DNA of 64,000 bases from Tsuneonella flava (GTDB lineage: Bacteria; Pseudomonadota; Alphaproteobacteria; Sphingomonadales; Sphingomonadaceae): contig NZ_PHSO01000009.1 of the NCBI RefSeq assembly GCF_002870965.1, positions 1 through 64,000 of the forward strand, read 5' to 3'. Within the stretch, counting starts at the first letter, position 1. Every line of letters begins with the position of its first letter. Below, piece by piece: positions 44,322-53,813 of this stretch. The notes under the pieces were generated by a model. That model saw only the letters and a program-made list of their open reading frames with translations. It had not been told where the DNA came from and did not search any database. A program made the translations under genes and the position numbers.

Positions 44322-45607
44322 TTCAGTCTCACTTCGATCGATTGTGCGTGGGCCGGAAGCCCCTCGGCATGGGCCAGTGCGGCGGCGGCAGGGCCGATCC
44401 GCTGAAACGATGCGATGTCGAGCTGGATAAAGCTCGTCCGTTTCATGAAATCGAGCACCGACAGCCCACTGGCAAATCGTGCGCGCCGACCGGTGGGCAA
44501 TACGTGGTTCGGCCCGGCAACATAGTCGCCAATCGCCTCCGGCGCCATCCGCCCGATAAACACGCTGCCTGCGTGGCGGATCGCATCGAGGAACGGTTCG
44601 GGTTCCGCCATTGCCAGTTCGACATGTTCGGCGGCCAGCGCATTGGCGAGCGGGATCGCCTGATCGAGATGCCCGACCACGATCATCACTCCGTGATCGT
44701 CCCAGCTTTGCCGAGCGACTTTGCGGGTGGACAGCATCGCGCATTGCACGTCGATGCGGTCTTCCACCTGTTCCGCGAACAGGGGATCGTCGGTAATCAG
44801 GATCGATTGGGCATCGGGATCGTGCTCTGCCTGACTGAGCAGGTCGGCGGCGATCCAGTCGGGATCGTTCTGCCCATCGGCGATCACCAGAATTTCGCTT
44901 GGCCCGGCGACCATGTCGATCCCGACGACGCCGTAAAGCTGGCGCTTGGCCTCCGCGACCCAGGCATTGCCGGGGCCGGTCACGACATCGACACGGGCGA
45001 TCCGATCGGTGCCATAGGCAAGCGCGGCCACGGCCTGTGCGCCGCCGACCCGCCAGATTTCGTCCACGCCAGCGATATGGGCTGCGGCCAGTACCAGCGG
45101 GTTGGTCTGTCCCTTGGGCGTGGGCGTCACGACAGCGAGCCGTTCTACCCCGGCCACTTTTGCCGGAATGGCGTTCATCAACAGCGATGAAGGGTAGGAG
45201 GCACGGCCTCCCGGCACATAGAGCCCGGCGGCATCGACAGGTCGCCAGCGCGCGCCGAGACGCACGCCTGCCGGATCGATGTCATCGCGGTTCGCGGGGA
45301 TTTGCGCGACATGATAGGCGCGAATGCGTTCCGCCGCGAGATCGAGCGCGTCGCGCAGTTCCGGCTCCAGAGCATCGTAGGCTGCCTTGCACGCTTCCGG
45401 GGCGATCTGCCAGTCGCCATCCCCGGTCAACTGGTGATCGTCGAACCGCTGGGTGTATTCAGCCAGCGCGATGTCGCCCTTCGCCTTCACCCGCGCGAGA
45501 ATGTCGGCCACGTCGCTGGCGACGCCACTGGCGCTTTCCCGGCGATCTTCGACGATACGGCGGAAAGCCTTGTCGAAATCGGGATCGGTGACCTTAAGGC
45601 GCTTCAT
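44318..45607 (-). CDS. hisD: histidinol dehydrogenase
   Basis: 429 residues from ATG at 45607, which overlaps the hisG stop (ATGA). It oxidises L-histidinol to L-histidine via histidinal, using NAD and Zn2+. Signatures include [61 protein letters not shown] and the zinc/base region [23 protein letters not shown]-type C-terminus. Both ends are coupled by overlaps, so hisG, hisD and nusB should be made in step. Confidence 0.97.
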   Translation of the reverse strand: MKRLKVTDPDFDKAFRRIVEDRRESASGVASDVADILARVKAKGDIALAEYTQRFDDHQLTGDGDWQIAPEACKAAYDALEPELRDALDLAAERIRAYHVAQIPANRDDIDPAGVRLGARWRPVDAAGLYVPGGRASYPSSLLMNAIPAKVAGVERLAVVTPTPKGQTNPLVLAAAHIAGVDEIWRVGGAQAVAALAYGTDRIARVDVVTGPGNAWVAEAKRQLYGVVGIDMVAGPSEILVIADGQNDPDWIAADLLSQAEHDPDAQSILITDDPLFAEQVEDRIDVQCAMLSTRKVARQSWDDHGVMIVVGHLDQAIPLANALAAEHVELAMAEPEPFLDAIRHAGSVFIGRMAPEAIGDYVAGPNHVLPTGRRARFASGLSVLDFMKRTSFIQLDIASFQRIGPAAAALAHAEGLPAHAQSIEVRLK

Positions 45608-46245
45608 CCGGCAATCTCGCGGAATTGTTCGACCAGTGCGGCAACACGCGGATCGGTTTTCAATGCCGCGCGATTGACGATCAGGCGGGCGGTGATTTCC
45701 ATGATGGTCGATACTTCGACCAGCCCGTTGTCCTTCAGCGTCTGTCCGCTGGACACCAGATCGACAATTCGCCCCGCCAACCCCAGTTCGGGTGCGATTT
45801 CCATCGCTCCGTTCAATTTCACGCATTCGGCCTGCACACCGCGCGCCTCAAAATGACGGCGGGTGAGGTTGGGGTATTTCGTCGCGACGCGCACGTGTGT
45901 GGCGCCATCAATCGGATCGACCCCGGTGGCCGGTTCCGCAACCGACAGGCGGCAGTATCCGATATCGAGATCGACTGGCGCGTAGAGGTCCGAATAATCG
46001 AACTCTTCGATGACATCTGCGCCCACGATGCCTACTTGTGCGGCGCCATGCGCGACGAAGGTCGCCACGTCGAATGCGCGCACCCGGATCACGCGCAGGC
46101 CGGGATCTTCGCACGCAAACGAAAGCGAACGGTTGGCCTTGTCGTGAAAGCCCGCTTCGGGCACGACGCCCGCGCGCGCCATCAGCGGCAGTGCTTCGTC
46201 AAGGATGCGGCCCTTGGGTACGGCGAAGGTGAGCGGTTTGGTCAT
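45604..46245 (-). CDS. hisG: ATP phosphoribosyltransferase, short form
   Basis: 213 residues from ATG at 46245. It catalyses the first step of histidine synthesis (ATP + PRPP). Signatures are [35 protein letters not shown] and [14 protein letters not shown]-type PRPP loop. The C-terminal allosteric domain of long HisG (~300 residues) is absent, so this short form should need the HisZ regulatory subunit, which is not in this window. It is the first gene of the hisG-hisD-nusB run and shares a 43-bp divergent spacer with the DUF2332 gene. Confidence 0.95.
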   Translation of the reverse strand: MTKPLTFAVPKGRILDEALPLMARAGVVPEAGFHDKANRSLSFACEDPGLRVIRVRAFDVATFVAHGAAQVGIVGADVIEEFDYSDLYAPVDLDIGYCRLSVAEPATGVDPIDGATHVRVATKYPNLTRRHFEARGVQAECVKLNGAMEIAPELGLAGRIVDLVSSGQTLKDNGLVEVSTIMEITARLIVNRAALKTDPRVAALVEQFREIAG

Positions 46246-46288
46246 GGCGCGGCGCACTTAGGGCGCGGGCAGGAAAAGGGCAACTTCT

Positions 46289-47383
46289 ATGGCCGATCAG
46301 GGTGGCAAGCCAAAGTATCAGTTCACCGACATCGATCAGGTCGGGCAGGGCGCGGTTGCCACGGCTTTTGCCAATCAGGTGGCCTATTGCGAACATGCTG
46401 GCGCGCCGATCACTGCCCGTGTGGTGGGTGCAGTGGCGACATTGCTGGAGAGCGATACGCCAGGTGCTCTGCTCGATCGTATTCGCAAATGGCAGGGGGC
46501 GCCGCTGGCCGATGCGCTGCCTTTGCGGATCGCGGGTGGCATCCACGCGCTCTATCTCTCTGGGCAGCAGCCGGAACTGCGCGCGATCTACCAGCGACCA
46601 TCGGCAGACGACGTTGCACTGATTGCCGACGCGATCCGCGCGCACGAGGCGCCGCTGATGGCCTGGCTGGCTGGGCCACCACAGACCAACGAAGCCGGAC
46701 GGTCGAGCAATTTTGCGGCTGCGATGTTGTGGCTGGCGGACAGGGGGTTGCCACCGCGTTTCGAGTGTCGCGAAATCGGGTCCAGCGCGGGGATCAACCT
46801 GATGATGGACCGGTATTCCTACGATCTGGGCGGAACACGTTTCGGCTCACGTCCGTCGGTGATGCACTTTGCACCCGAATGGCAAGGCAACGCCCCGCAG
46901 CAAACGGATGTCGAAATCCTCTCGCTGAAAGGGTGCGATGTCGCTCCGGTCGATCTGACAGACCCGCAGCAGGCTTTGCGGCTGAAGGCCTATATCTGGC
47001 CGGAACATACGATCCGGTTTGACCGGTTGGAGGCGGCGATTGCGGCGGCCAAAGATCGCGCGCCCGATATCGTGACGATGAACGCCGCCGATTTCGTGGA
47101 GGCGGAGCTTGCCAGGCCGCAGGATGCAGGGACCACGCGCGTTCTGATGCACTCGATTGTCTGGCAATATGTTCCCAAAGACGAACAGGCGCGGGTCACC
47201 GCCGCTATGGAAGCGGCAGGCGAGCGGACGAGCGCGGACAAGGCGCTGGCGTGGATCGCGGTCGAGGCTAACCGCGACACCCATCGCCACGAACTGCGGG
47301 TCCGCTATTGGCCGGGGGGAGCGGAGAGTGCCCTGCTGGCGGAGGCGCATCCGCACGGCGCGTGGATCAGGTGGGAAGGGTAA
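46289..47383 (+). CDS. DUF2332 family protein
   Basis: 364 residues, matching the DUF2332 family of unknown function. Recognisable stretches: VATAFANQVAYCE near the N-terminus, PAW-like MAWLAGPPQTNEAGRSS and the conserved EIGSSAGINLMMDRYSYDLG, which is reminiscent of a nucleotide or SAM-binding loop. No signal or membrane segment; cytoplasmic. Divergent from hisG across 43 bp, convergent with the epoxide hydrolase-like gene. No functional partner is apparent. Confidence 0.85.
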   Translation: MADQGGKPKYQFTDIDQVGQGAVATAFANQVAYCEHAGAPITARVVGAVATLLESDTPGALLDRIRKWQGAPLADALPLRIAGGIHALYLSGQQPELRAIYQRPSADDVALIADAIRAHEAPLMAWLAGPPQTNEAGRSSNFAAAMLWLADRGLPPRFECREIGSSAGINLMMDRYSYDLGGTRFGSRPSVMHFAPEWQGNAPQQTDVEILSLKGCDVAPVDLTDPQQALRLKAYIWPEHTIRFDRLEAAIAAAKDRAPDIVTMNAADFVEAELARPQDAGTTRVLMHSIVWQYVPKDEQARVTAAMEAAGERTSADKALAWIAVEANRDTHRHELRVRYWPGGAESALLAEAHPHGAWIRWEG

Positions 47384-47422
47384 GTCCGCCGCATTGAGCC
47401 AAAGGGCTACGACAGCGCTCCG

Positions 47423-48319
47423 TCAGGCGGTTCGCGCCAGAAATGCATCCATCGCTGTGTTCACGGCCTCAGGCGCTTCCCACGGGACAAAGTGCCCGCA
47501 ATCGCGCACTTCGACCACTGACATGTCGGTGACGATTTCGTCCAGCCCATCGAGATTTTCCGGCGGTAGAGCGAGGTCGTCCATCGCCCAGATAACCAGC
47601 GTGGGAATCGTCAGCGGGGGAAGGGGCGGCGGGCTCCACCCTTCGGGAATAGCGAATGGCGCGTCCATTGGCGGAACGTCGACCGGGCTGGCGCGATACC
47701 AGTTGAGCATCCCGAACGCCGCGTCACGATCCTGCCAGTCGGCAAACAGAGCCTCGCGCTCCTCCGGCTCCATCACGTCGGCGCGGTCCCATTTGATTTC
47801 CTGCAGCAGTAGTGCCGCCAGCCCATGTTCCCGCACCAGCGCATCGTTCGCAGTATCCTTGAAGCCGCGCATATACTGGCTCGCCTCACGCTGGACAGGG
47901 TTGGTATAAAGCAGCTTCTGGAAAGTCACCGGGTGGGGAGCGTTGGCAATTGCAGCGCGGGTGACCCGGCCACTGGCCTGCCCGGTCAGCGCGACACCCC
48001 AGGCAATCGCGCCGCCCCAGTCGTGGCCGACAATCGTGAACGTATCGACGCCCAGCGCATCGGCCAGCAGGAAGATGTCGCCGATCAGTTTGTCCGCGGT
48101 GTACGATGCGACATCCTGCGGCTTCGACGATCCGCGATAGCCGCGCTGATCGGGGGCGATGCAGCGGAAACGGTCGGAAAAGTGCGCGATCTGGTGGCGC
48201 CAGGTGCGGTGGCTTTCGGGAAAACCGTGCAGGAACAGCAGCACAGGTGCATCCCGCGGCCCGGTATCGACAACATCGAGCTCTATCCCGTTGGCAAGCG
48301 TAACCAGCTGCATTTCCAT
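47423..48319 (-). CDS. alpha/beta hydrolase, epoxide hydrolase-like
   Basis: 298 residues from ATG at 48319, which overlaps the stop of the SDR gene by one base (TGATG); the SDR end supplies GGAGAGG as ribosome binding site. The oxyanion motif HGFPESHRTW, the GYRGSSKP loop and the nucleophile GHDWGG (Asp) are classic for epoxide hydrolases, with the C-terminal acid near WAMDDLALP and His in DCGHFVPWE. It likely hydrolyses an epoxide or ester in the cytoplasm. Its coupling to an SDR suggests a shared substrate pathway. Confidence 0.9.
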   Translation of the reverse strand: MEMQLVTLANGIELDVVDTGPRDAPVLLFLHGFPESHRTWRHQIAHFSDRFRCIAPDQRGYRGSSKPQDVASYTADKLIGDIFLLADALGVDTFTIVGHDWGGAIAWGVALTGQASGRVTRAAIANAPHPVTFQKLLYTNPVQREASQYMRGFKDTANDALVREHGLAALLLQEIKWDRADVMEPEEREALFADWQDRDAAFGMLNWYRASPVDVPPMDAPFAIPEGWSPPPLPPLTIPTLVIWAMDDLALPPENLDGLDEIVTDMSVVEVRDCGHFVPWEAPEAVNTAMDAFLARTA

Positions 48320-49134
48320 CAATCCTCTCCTTTAAGTCGCTCCATATATCCCTGTGCGACCATGTTTGCGACCTGATCCAGCAACTGGTCGGGCGTGCGG
48401 CGCAACTCGCCCATCGCCTCTTCCATGCCGCGCGCGACGATGATTTCGCGTTGGTTCAATGCGATAGCGTCGAGTATCGTGTTCGCGGCCTCCGCAGGAG
48501 GAATGCCTTCCTCGATGGCCTTGTCGCTCTTGCCGCGCGCCGAACCGTCGGCGGTCAGGGCGTTGCGGCTGACATCGGTGCGGATCGATCCGGGGTAGAT
48601 CGTGTGCACCTCTACCCCGCTCTGCGACAGTTCGGCGCGCAAGGCGTCGGCATATCCGGCCAGCCCGAATTTGGCCGCGCAATAGGCGGTTCGCATCGGC
48701 ACGCCGACTTTCCCTGCGATGGAGGATACGAAGGCGAGCCGCCCCGATCCGCGCGCACTCATCGGCCCGATCAGGCTCTGCGCGAAGGCGATCTGGGCGA
48801 TCAGATCGACCTCGATAATCTCGCGGTACACCTTCATGTCGGTTTCGATAGCGGCGGAGCGTTGCGATATGCCCGCGTTGGCAACTGCGAAGTCGATTGC
48901 GCCCTTCCAGTTCAATGCTTTGGTCGCTGCTTCGGCCAGCGCGGCTTCGTCGCGCACATCGAATGGCAGGATCAGCGTGTCGGTGTCGATATCGGCCGCA
49001 ACCACCTGCAATCGTGCCTCATCTCTTCCCGAAAGGACCACGTGGCCGCCCCTTGCGGCCCATTCGCGGGCGAGGGCGGCGCCGATCCCGCTCGATGCGC
49101 CGGTAATCCATGCGGTCTGTGCGGATGGGTTCAT
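48319..49134 (-). CDS. short-chain dehydrogenase/reductase
   Basis: 271 residues, classical SDR fold. Cofactor motif TGASSGIG near residue 11, NNAG equivalent ANAGIS, catalytic Ser in SSIAGKVG and YCAAK (Tyr/Lys). The C-terminal region is atypically long and acidic (RGMEEAMGELRRTPDQLLDQ). It probably oxidises or reduces a hydroxyl/keto group with NAD(P)H. Its stop overlaps the start of the epoxide hydrolase-like gene; expression should be coupled. Substrate unknown. Confidence 0.92.
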   Translation of the reverse strand: MNPSAQTAWITGASSGIGAALAREWAARGGHVVLSGRDEARLQVVAADIDTDTLILPFDVRDEAALAEAATKALNWKGAIDFAVANAGISQRSAAIETDMKVYREIIEVDLIAQIAFAQSLIGPMSARGSGRLAFVSSIAGKVGVPMRTAYCAAKFGLAGYADALRAELSQSGVEVHTIYPGSIRTDVSRNALTADGSARGKSDKAIEEGIPPAEAANTILDAIALNQREIIVARGMEEAMGELRRTPDQLLDQVANMVAQGYMERLKGED

Positions 49135-49175
49135 GGATATCTCGCTGTTCTGGAAGGGTTATTGGTAGAGGGTGA

Positions 49176-49454
49176 CTAATCCACCTCGCCCGGCGCGAGC
49201 GCGCGAATCGCCAGAGCATGAACCCGCTGGCCGGGAATATCTCCCAGCGCGGCATTGATCATACGCTGCCGGTCGAGGCGGCCTTTGCCAGTGAACGCAT
49301 CGCTTTCGATCACAATGGAGAAGTGGGATTCCCCGCTGCCATCGTCACCCGCATGGCCGTGATGCCGCGCACTGTCGTTCACGACTTCCAAGTGTTTGGG
49401 GGAAAAGGCTTTGGTGAGGAGATTTTCCATCTCGGTCTGAATCGATCCTGTCAT
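49176..49454 (-). CDS. BolA-family protein
   Basis: 92 residues from ATG at 49454. The BolA fold is shown by TEMENLLTKAFSPKHLEVVN, a His/Gly stretch (SARHHGHAGDDGSGESHFSI) and RLDRQRMINAALGD, with the C-terminal VHALAIRALAP. BolA proteins bind monothiol glutaredoxins with [2Fe-2S] clusters and influence iron handling and cell shape. It is head-to-head with the J-domain gene, an arrangement common in alphaproteobacteria. Its closest kin is the BolA1/YrbA-like group, but sub-type is uncertain. Confidence 0.94.
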   Translation of the reverse strand: MTGSIQTEMENLLTKAFSPKHLEVVNDSARHHGHAGDDGSGESHFSIVIESDAFTGKGRLDRQRMINAALGDIPGQRVHALAIRALAPGEVD

Positions 49455-49506
49455 GCAACCGGTTTGGGACTTCACAACCGGCTTGTCCATGCCCATCCTA
49501 AACCGA

Positions 49507-50097
49507 ATGCGGCAAATGCGGTTTCACGGAAGACATACGGATACAGGGCGCACCTGCGACGCGCCGGATTGCAGCGAAGCGGGCGAATATCGCGCGCCCG
49601 GCCATAACCCGTCGGGCTTTGACGGGCCGGGGGACTGGCGCTGGTTCTGCCTGCAACACGTGCGCGAATTCAACGCCGGTTACGACTGGTTCGAAGGGAT
49701 GAGCGCGGAGGAAATATGGGAGGCGCAGGCCCCCGGTGCCAACTGGTCTAACACCAGCGCAAAGCGGGCTTTTCGCGCCGATGGCGGCGCTGGCGGGGTG
49801 CCGCGCTGGGCCGATTTTGATGATCCGCTGGACGCTATCGGCGCGCGTGCCGCCGATATCCGCCGCCGGGCTGCGGCGGGTGCGGAATATGCCCGCTTCA
49901 CTCAGCAGGAGCGTAACGCGCTGAACGCGATGGACCTGTCGCCCGATGTCGACCGGCAAGGATTGCGGCGGCGCTATTCCGAACTGGTCCGGCGGTATCA
50001 CCCCGACCGAAACGGCGGCGATCGCAGTCACGAGGCATTGCTGGGCCGGGTTGTGGAAGCATATCAGTTGCTTAGAAAAAGCGAGGCATTCGCCTGA
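49507..50097 (+). CDS. J-domain (DnaJ-like) protein
   Basis: About 196 residues if started near 49507; other in-frame ATGs at 49489 and 49516 are equally possible. N-terminal part is a Cys-containing segment (GRTCDAPDCSEAGEYRAP, FCLQHVREFNAGYDWFEGMS) typical of a conserved alphaproteobacterial family, and the J-domain is at the C-terminus with the HPD motif (RRYHPDRNGGD), an inverted domain order relative to DnaJ. It should stimulate DnaK for a specific client. Divergent from bolA, near the cobS gene group as in relatives. Confidence 0.9.
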   Translation: MRQMRFHGRHTDTGRTCDAPDCSEAGEYRAPGHNPSGFDGPGDWRWFCLQHVREFNAGYDWFEGMSAEEIWEAQAPGANWSNTSAKRAFRADGGAGGVPRWADFDDPLDAIGARAADIRRRAAAGAEYARFTQQERNALNAMDLSPDVDRQGLRRRYSELVRRYHPDRNGGDRSHEALLGRVVEAYQLLRKSEAFA

Positions 50098-50107
50098 CGC
50101 CTGCCCG

Positions 50108-50740
50108 CTATTGCGCTTTGGCCTGCATTTCCTCGCCCAGCGCATTGTCGATGGCTTTGCTCGCCTTGTAGGCATCGCGGGTACGCAGACGTTCGGCATA
50201 TGCTTCGAACGCAGGGCGGCTCGGCATTGAACCGAAGGCCATGCCCCAATCGACATGCGATCCGACATAGACATCGGCCATCGTGAACCGATTTCCGCAA
50301 ACATATTCGCGGTTTGCCAGCATACCTTCCAGCGTATTTATGGCCAGATCGAAGGTGCCGTATCCCAGCATGATCGAGCGGTCGGCTGCGGCCTCCAGAC
50401 CGAAACTGCGGTTGGTAATCGCCTGTTCCAGCGGCCCCGCAGCGAAGAATAACCACCGGAAATAATCCGCTTTTTCTTCGACAGTGGGCAGTAGATCGGG
50501 CGCGGCGGTTTCCGCGAGGTAGTGGCAGATCGCCGCCGCTTCGGTGATGACGTGATCGTGCCCGCCATGATGATGCACGATAGTCGGCACTTTGCCCATC
50601 GGATTGATTTTGAGGAATTCTTCCGTCTTGTCCTGCCATTCGACGAACACGGTATCGTAATCCGCATTCGCCTCATGCAAGGCCCAGCGAGCGATTTGGC
50701 CACGGCTTAAGGGGTTGGTATAGAATGTAAATTCGGGCAT
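50108..50740 (-). CDS. glutathione S-transferase family protein (second GST)
   Basis: 210 residues from ATG at 50740, which follows a GGAGAG ribosome binding site. Thioredoxin-like N-domain: TFYTNPLSRGQIARWALHEA (catalytic Ser/Tyr region), INPMGKVPTIV and TEAAAICHYLAE (glutathione-binding); all-helical C-domain after residue 85. It conjugates or reduces an electrophile with glutathione in the cytoplasm. It is the last gene of the VOC-GST-VOC-GST run on the minus strand, 114 bp after the VOC gene, convergent with the J-domain gene. Confidence 0.92.
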   Translation of the reverse strand: MPEFTFYTNPLSRGQIARWALHEANADYDTVFVEWQDKTEEFLKINPMGKVPTIVHHHGGHDHVITEAAAICHYLAETAAPDLLPTVEEKADYFRWLFFAAGPLEQAITNRSFGLEAAADRSIMLGYGTFDLAINTLEGMLANREYVCGNRFTMADVYVGSHVDWGMAFGSMPSRPAFEAYAERLRTRDAYKASKAIDNALGEEMQAKAQ

Positions 50741-50854
50741 CTGCACTCTCCGGGACAGTGTCGGCCGACCTGTAACGAGTGAGGCTGACATTTGTCGATG
50801 CCTTTGTCTGCGGTTTGGCAGCGGGCAGGCTTCTGCTTTTCCCTCGTAGTCCGC

Positions 50855-51667
50855 TCACTCCGCGATCTTGCGCGGGCCGACCAGCCCGACTGTGCCACCT
50901 TGGGGGTCGCGGATATCGACGGAGAATTCACCGCCGGGAATTTCCTGTGGTCCATCAATGATTTCGCCACCGCCGGCGACAACTGCGGCGATTGCCCGAT
51001 CGATGTCGTCCACGCCGATATAGTGGGTCCAGCGGGGCCCGCCGGTGTCACCGGGCATCGTGTTGCAGATTGCGCCGATGCCGATGCCGTCGTTGGCGAT
51101 GAAACGGTAGGTGCCCAGCGGCCCCATCTCCATCTCGCCTTCCTGAACCCACCCGAACAGATCGCCGTAAAGTGTTGCAGCAGCAACAGAATCTGCCGAT
51201 TGCAATTCGTTCCAGCGGACGTGTTGCGGCAGATCGACGGAGAATGCATCGCTCTCCGCGTCGGGGTCGTCGGCAGGCGGGGCGGGGTCCATCAGATAGA
51301 ACGTCGCACCCCACGGATCGGCGACCATTGCGAAGCGGCCGACACCCTCCACAGTTCGGGCAGAATCGCAGATTTTTCCGCCACTTGCGACCAGTGCGGC
51401 GGCGGTTGCATCGACATCGGGGGTGTGAATATAGCCGAACCAGCCGGGCTTCGCGCCGCAGTCCACCATCTCTGCCGACAGGGCGAGCATCCCGCCAGCG
51501 AACCCGCCGTCGCTGCGGCGGATCATGCGATAGTCCAGCCCGCCTTCAATTGCGGAGCTGCAGGGTTCGATATCCCAGCCTATCACACTGTCATAAAAGG
51601 ATTTTGCTCCGTCTGGATTGGTTGTTGTCGTTTCGTACCAGATAAAGGCGCCGCGTTTGTCGGACAT
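50855..51667 (-). CDS. two-domain VOC-family protein (glyoxalase/dioxygenase fold)
   Basis: 270 residues comprising two VOC repeats, roughly 1-125 (RGAFIWYETTTTNPDGAKSF) and 130-265 (HVRWNELQSADSVAAATLYG; YRFIANDGIGIGAI). Metal ligands cannot be assigned safely. VOC proteins include glyoxalase I, dioxygenases and fosfomycin-resistance enzymes. A good AAGGGAGAA ribosome binding site precedes the ATG. An 80-bp AT-rich gap separates it from the upstream GST, which may contain a secondary promoter. Part of the VOC/GST cluster. Confidence 0.88.
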   Translation of the reverse strand: MSDKRGAFIWYETTTTNPDGAKSFYDSVIGWDIEPCSSAIEGGLDYRMIRRSDGGFAGGMLALSAEMVDCGAKPGWFGYIHTPDVDATAAALVASGGKICDSARTVEGVGRFAMVADPWGATFYLMDPAPPADDPDAESDAFSVDLPQHVRWNELQSADSVAAATLYGDLFGWVQEGEMEMGPLGTYRFIANDGIGIGAICNTMPGDTGGPRWTHYIGVDDIDRAIAAVVAGGGEIIDGPQEIPGGEFSVDIRDPQGGTVGLVGPRKIAE

Positions 51668-51746
51668 TGCAATTTCTCCCTTGGATAACCTGGCTGGTGG
51701 CTCAGGGTGTGTTGTTTAAATTATTGATATAAAATACAAAAAATAT

Positions 51747-52412
51747 CTATTCGGGCGGAGCATTGCGGGTGAACGGGGCCAGTTGATCGGCCATCGCCTG
51801 CGCGAAAGCGGGGCGACCGGCACCGCGTTCGAGATAGGCCGACAGCGCGGGGTAGGGATCGAGCGGAATATTGCTGGCGAGGTCGCGCAGCACAGTCACC
51901 ATCGCGATGTCGGCAATAGAAAAAACGCCTGCAATCCAATCATTTGCGGCCATATGCCGCTCCACCGGAGCGAGGCGTCCGGCGATCTGTTTTTCCAGCG
52001 AAGGGCGGCGCAGCGGAGCCCATTCCTCGTCCGCGGAGAAGAAAGCCACACGCGCCATCTCAAACGCCATTGGTTCCAGAGAGTTAAGCGCCGCGAACAG
52101 CCACGAAACAACCGGCGCCCGCACCGCCGGATCGCGCGGCAACAGCGTTTCACTCTTTTCGCCAAGGTGCATCAGGCAGGCACCGCTTTCGAATACCGTG
52201 ATTTCGCCGTCGCGCAGCACCGGAACCTGCCCCCAGGGCTGTTCGGAAAAGTACCATTCGGGCCGCTTCACCGCGCTGATAAGTCGTTCGGAATACGGCA
52301 GTTTTGCCTCTTCACAGGCCCACCGCAGGCGCAAGTCGCGCACGTATCCCTGGGCGAATTTCGGCACCCATTCGAAAGCGGTGATCTCCAGTTCGGCGGC
52401 GGGGTCGATCAT
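51747..52412 (-). CDS. glutathione S-transferase family protein (first GST)
   Basis: 221 residues from ATG at 52412; a GTG at 52418 overlapping the VOC stop is an alternative. The N-terminal thioredoxin fold is shown by GYVRDLRLRWACEEAKLPY, QPWGQVPVLRDGE and ESGACLMHLGEK; a helical C-domain ends in FTRNAPPE. Substrate unknown. It follows the VOC gene directly, so the pair is translated together, as expected if the VOC enzyme and GST act on the same glutathione adduct. Confidence 0.92.
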   Translation of the reverse strand: MIDPAAELEITAFEWVPKFAQGYVRDLRLRWACEEAKLPYSERLISAVKRPEWYFSEQPWGQVPVLRDGEITVFESGACLMHLGEKSETLLPRDPAVRAPVVSWLFAALNSLEPMAFEMARVAFFSADEEWAPLRRPSLEKQIAGRLAPVERHMAANDWIAGVFSIADIAMVTVLRDLASNIPLDPYPALSAYLERGAGRPAFAQAMADQLAPFTRNAPPE

Positions 52413-52414
52413 TG

Positions 52415-52879
52415 TCACTTTACACCTTCTTCACCACTATATGTGCCGCCTAAGTCATTGAATTCCTGTGGTCCCTTTTGGGCGGCAGCCGGGTCCATCC
52501 AGACCATTTCCCAGTCGTATCCCTCGGGGTCTTCGAAGCTACGACTGTACATGAATTCAAAGTCTTGCGGCGGATTACTGTCGGGCTTTCCACCTGCATC
52601 GGCGACCCGCGCCAGCATCTCGTCCACCGCATCGCGGCTGTCGCATGTCACCGCATAGATTGCCGAACTCTCCCGATACGGGTCGGTTTTTGCCTTATTG
52701 CTGAACTGTTCCCACTTACCGGGGGTCAACAGCATCACATGGGTCGTCTCGCTCAGCGTCATGGCTGCGGCGGTATCGTCCGTGAACCTGGGTTCGTTGG
52801 TGAACCCTATGGAAGAATAGAACTTTTTGGCGCGCTCCAGATCGGCAACCGGCAGGTTTATGAAAATCATCCGGCTCAT
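52415..52879 (-). CDS. VOC-family protein (glyoxalase-like)
   Basis: 154 residues, one VOC module pair: IFINLPVADLERAKKFYSSI at the start, ETTHVMLLTPG in the middle and SFEDPEGYDWEMVWMDP at the end. This resembles lactoylglutathione lyase-like and bleomycin/fosfomycin-type proteins; the specific activity is not decidable. It is the promoter-proximal gene of the VOC-GST-VOC-GST run and is divergent from the HxlR-type regulator, whose candidate operator lies in the 63-bp gap between them. Confidence 0.88.
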   Translation of the reverse strand: MSRMIFINLPVADLERAKKFYSSIGFTNEPRFTDDTAAAMTLSETTHVMLLTPGKWEQFSNKAKTDPYRESSAIYAVTCDSRDAVDEMLARVADAGGKPDSNPPQDFEFMYSRSFEDPEGYDWEMVWMDPAAAQKGPQEFNDLGGTYSGEEGVK

Positions 52880-52925
52880 GTCGCTCTCCTTCAGCGAATC
52901 GCTCCTTGCGATTGGTGCGCGAAGT

Positions 52926-52963
52926 AGTTACTTATTACAACCATGAAGTCACAAAAAGTAACT
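52926..52963. promoter_or_regulatory. inverted repeat operator candidate for HxlR-type regulator
   Basis: AGTTACTT (52926-52933) is the exact reverse complement of AAGTAACT (52956-52963), arms centred 30 bp apart (about three helical turns). One arm lies in the spacer, the other within the first codons of the regulator gene (ATG 52943). TTACTT-type arms in divergent spacers are typical for HxlR/wHTH autoregulation. Confidence 0.6.
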
Positions 52964-53671
52964 TCGAACGTGCCGGAACCGGAAACGGAACAGCAAGCCG
53001 CTTCGCAGCCGCGACCGGCCGAACATGGCCGCTGGTATGCCGATGGCTGCGGCGCGGCATTCGCGCTGGAAGTTCTGGGCGAACGATGGGCGATGCTGAT
53101 CGTGCGCGAACTGTTGCTGGGGCCGCGCCGGTTTTCGCAATTGCGAACCGCCTTGCCGAAAATCAGCGCCCGTGTTCTGACCGAACGGCTGGAGGGGCTG
53201 GAGCGACACGGCGTGATCGAGCGGCAGGAGGTTACTGAGCCGGTGCCCGCCCGGTTCTATGCGTTAACCGAATGGGGCAGGGCCGCCGAACCGGCGATTC
53301 TGGCGCTGTGCCGCTGGGGCCTGTCCGCGCGGGCGCACGATCCCGGCATTGGCGTGTCGCCGGTGGCGGCGGTGTTGTCGCTCAAGGCGAACTATAAGGG
53401 TGCCGACGGAGGCGATCCGATTACCGTCGGGCTGAAGATCGGCGATGCCCGCTTCGTGGCCCGGCTGGGCGAGACGATGGAGGTGGAGCGGGGCGATCCG
53501 GCAGAGGCGCAGATCGTATTGTCCGCCGAACAGCCGATGCCGATTCTGGCGGCGTTTTACCGCCAGACCGGGCTGAGCAATCTGGCCGGATCGTTGAGCG
53601 CGCGGGGCGATATCGCTGCGGCACAGGCCGCCATTGCTCGCTTCGCGTTTCCCGACAGATTAACGCCCTGA
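52943..53671 (+). CDS. HxlR-type winged-helix regulator with SCP2-like C-terminal domain
   Basis: 242 residues. The HxlR domain (about residues 35-125) shows [39 protein letters not shown] and [20 protein letters not shown]; the C-terminal ~100 residues resemble an SCP2 sterol/lipid-binding domain that could sense a hydrophobic ligand. A Glu/Pro-rich leader precedes it. It is divergent from the VOC-GST-VOC-GST cluster and an inverted repeat overlaps its start, so it probably represses itself and that cluster. Confidence 0.9.
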   Translation: MKSQKVTSNVPEPETEQQAASQPRPAEHGRWYADGCGAAFALEVLGERWAMLIVRELLLGPRRFSQLRTALPKISARVLTERLEGLERHGVIERQEVTEPVPARFYALTEWGRAAEPAILALCRWGLSARAHDPGIGVSPVAAVLSLKANYKGADGGDPITVGLKIGDARFVARLGETMEVERGDPAEAQIVLSAEQPMPILAAFYRQTGLSNLAGSLSARGDIAAAQAAIARFAFPDRLTP

Positions 53672-53813
53672 CCCCAAGGGTGCCGTAGCGGCCGCGAGCG
53701 GAGGGCAGCGCCGCGGCGGGGCGACATCGCCACATGCTTTAAACGCTGACAGGAAAATTGCCCGCGTATCCGGCTTGCGGCCCGCCGCGCCCGCCGCTAG
53801 TCACCCCGGCGAT

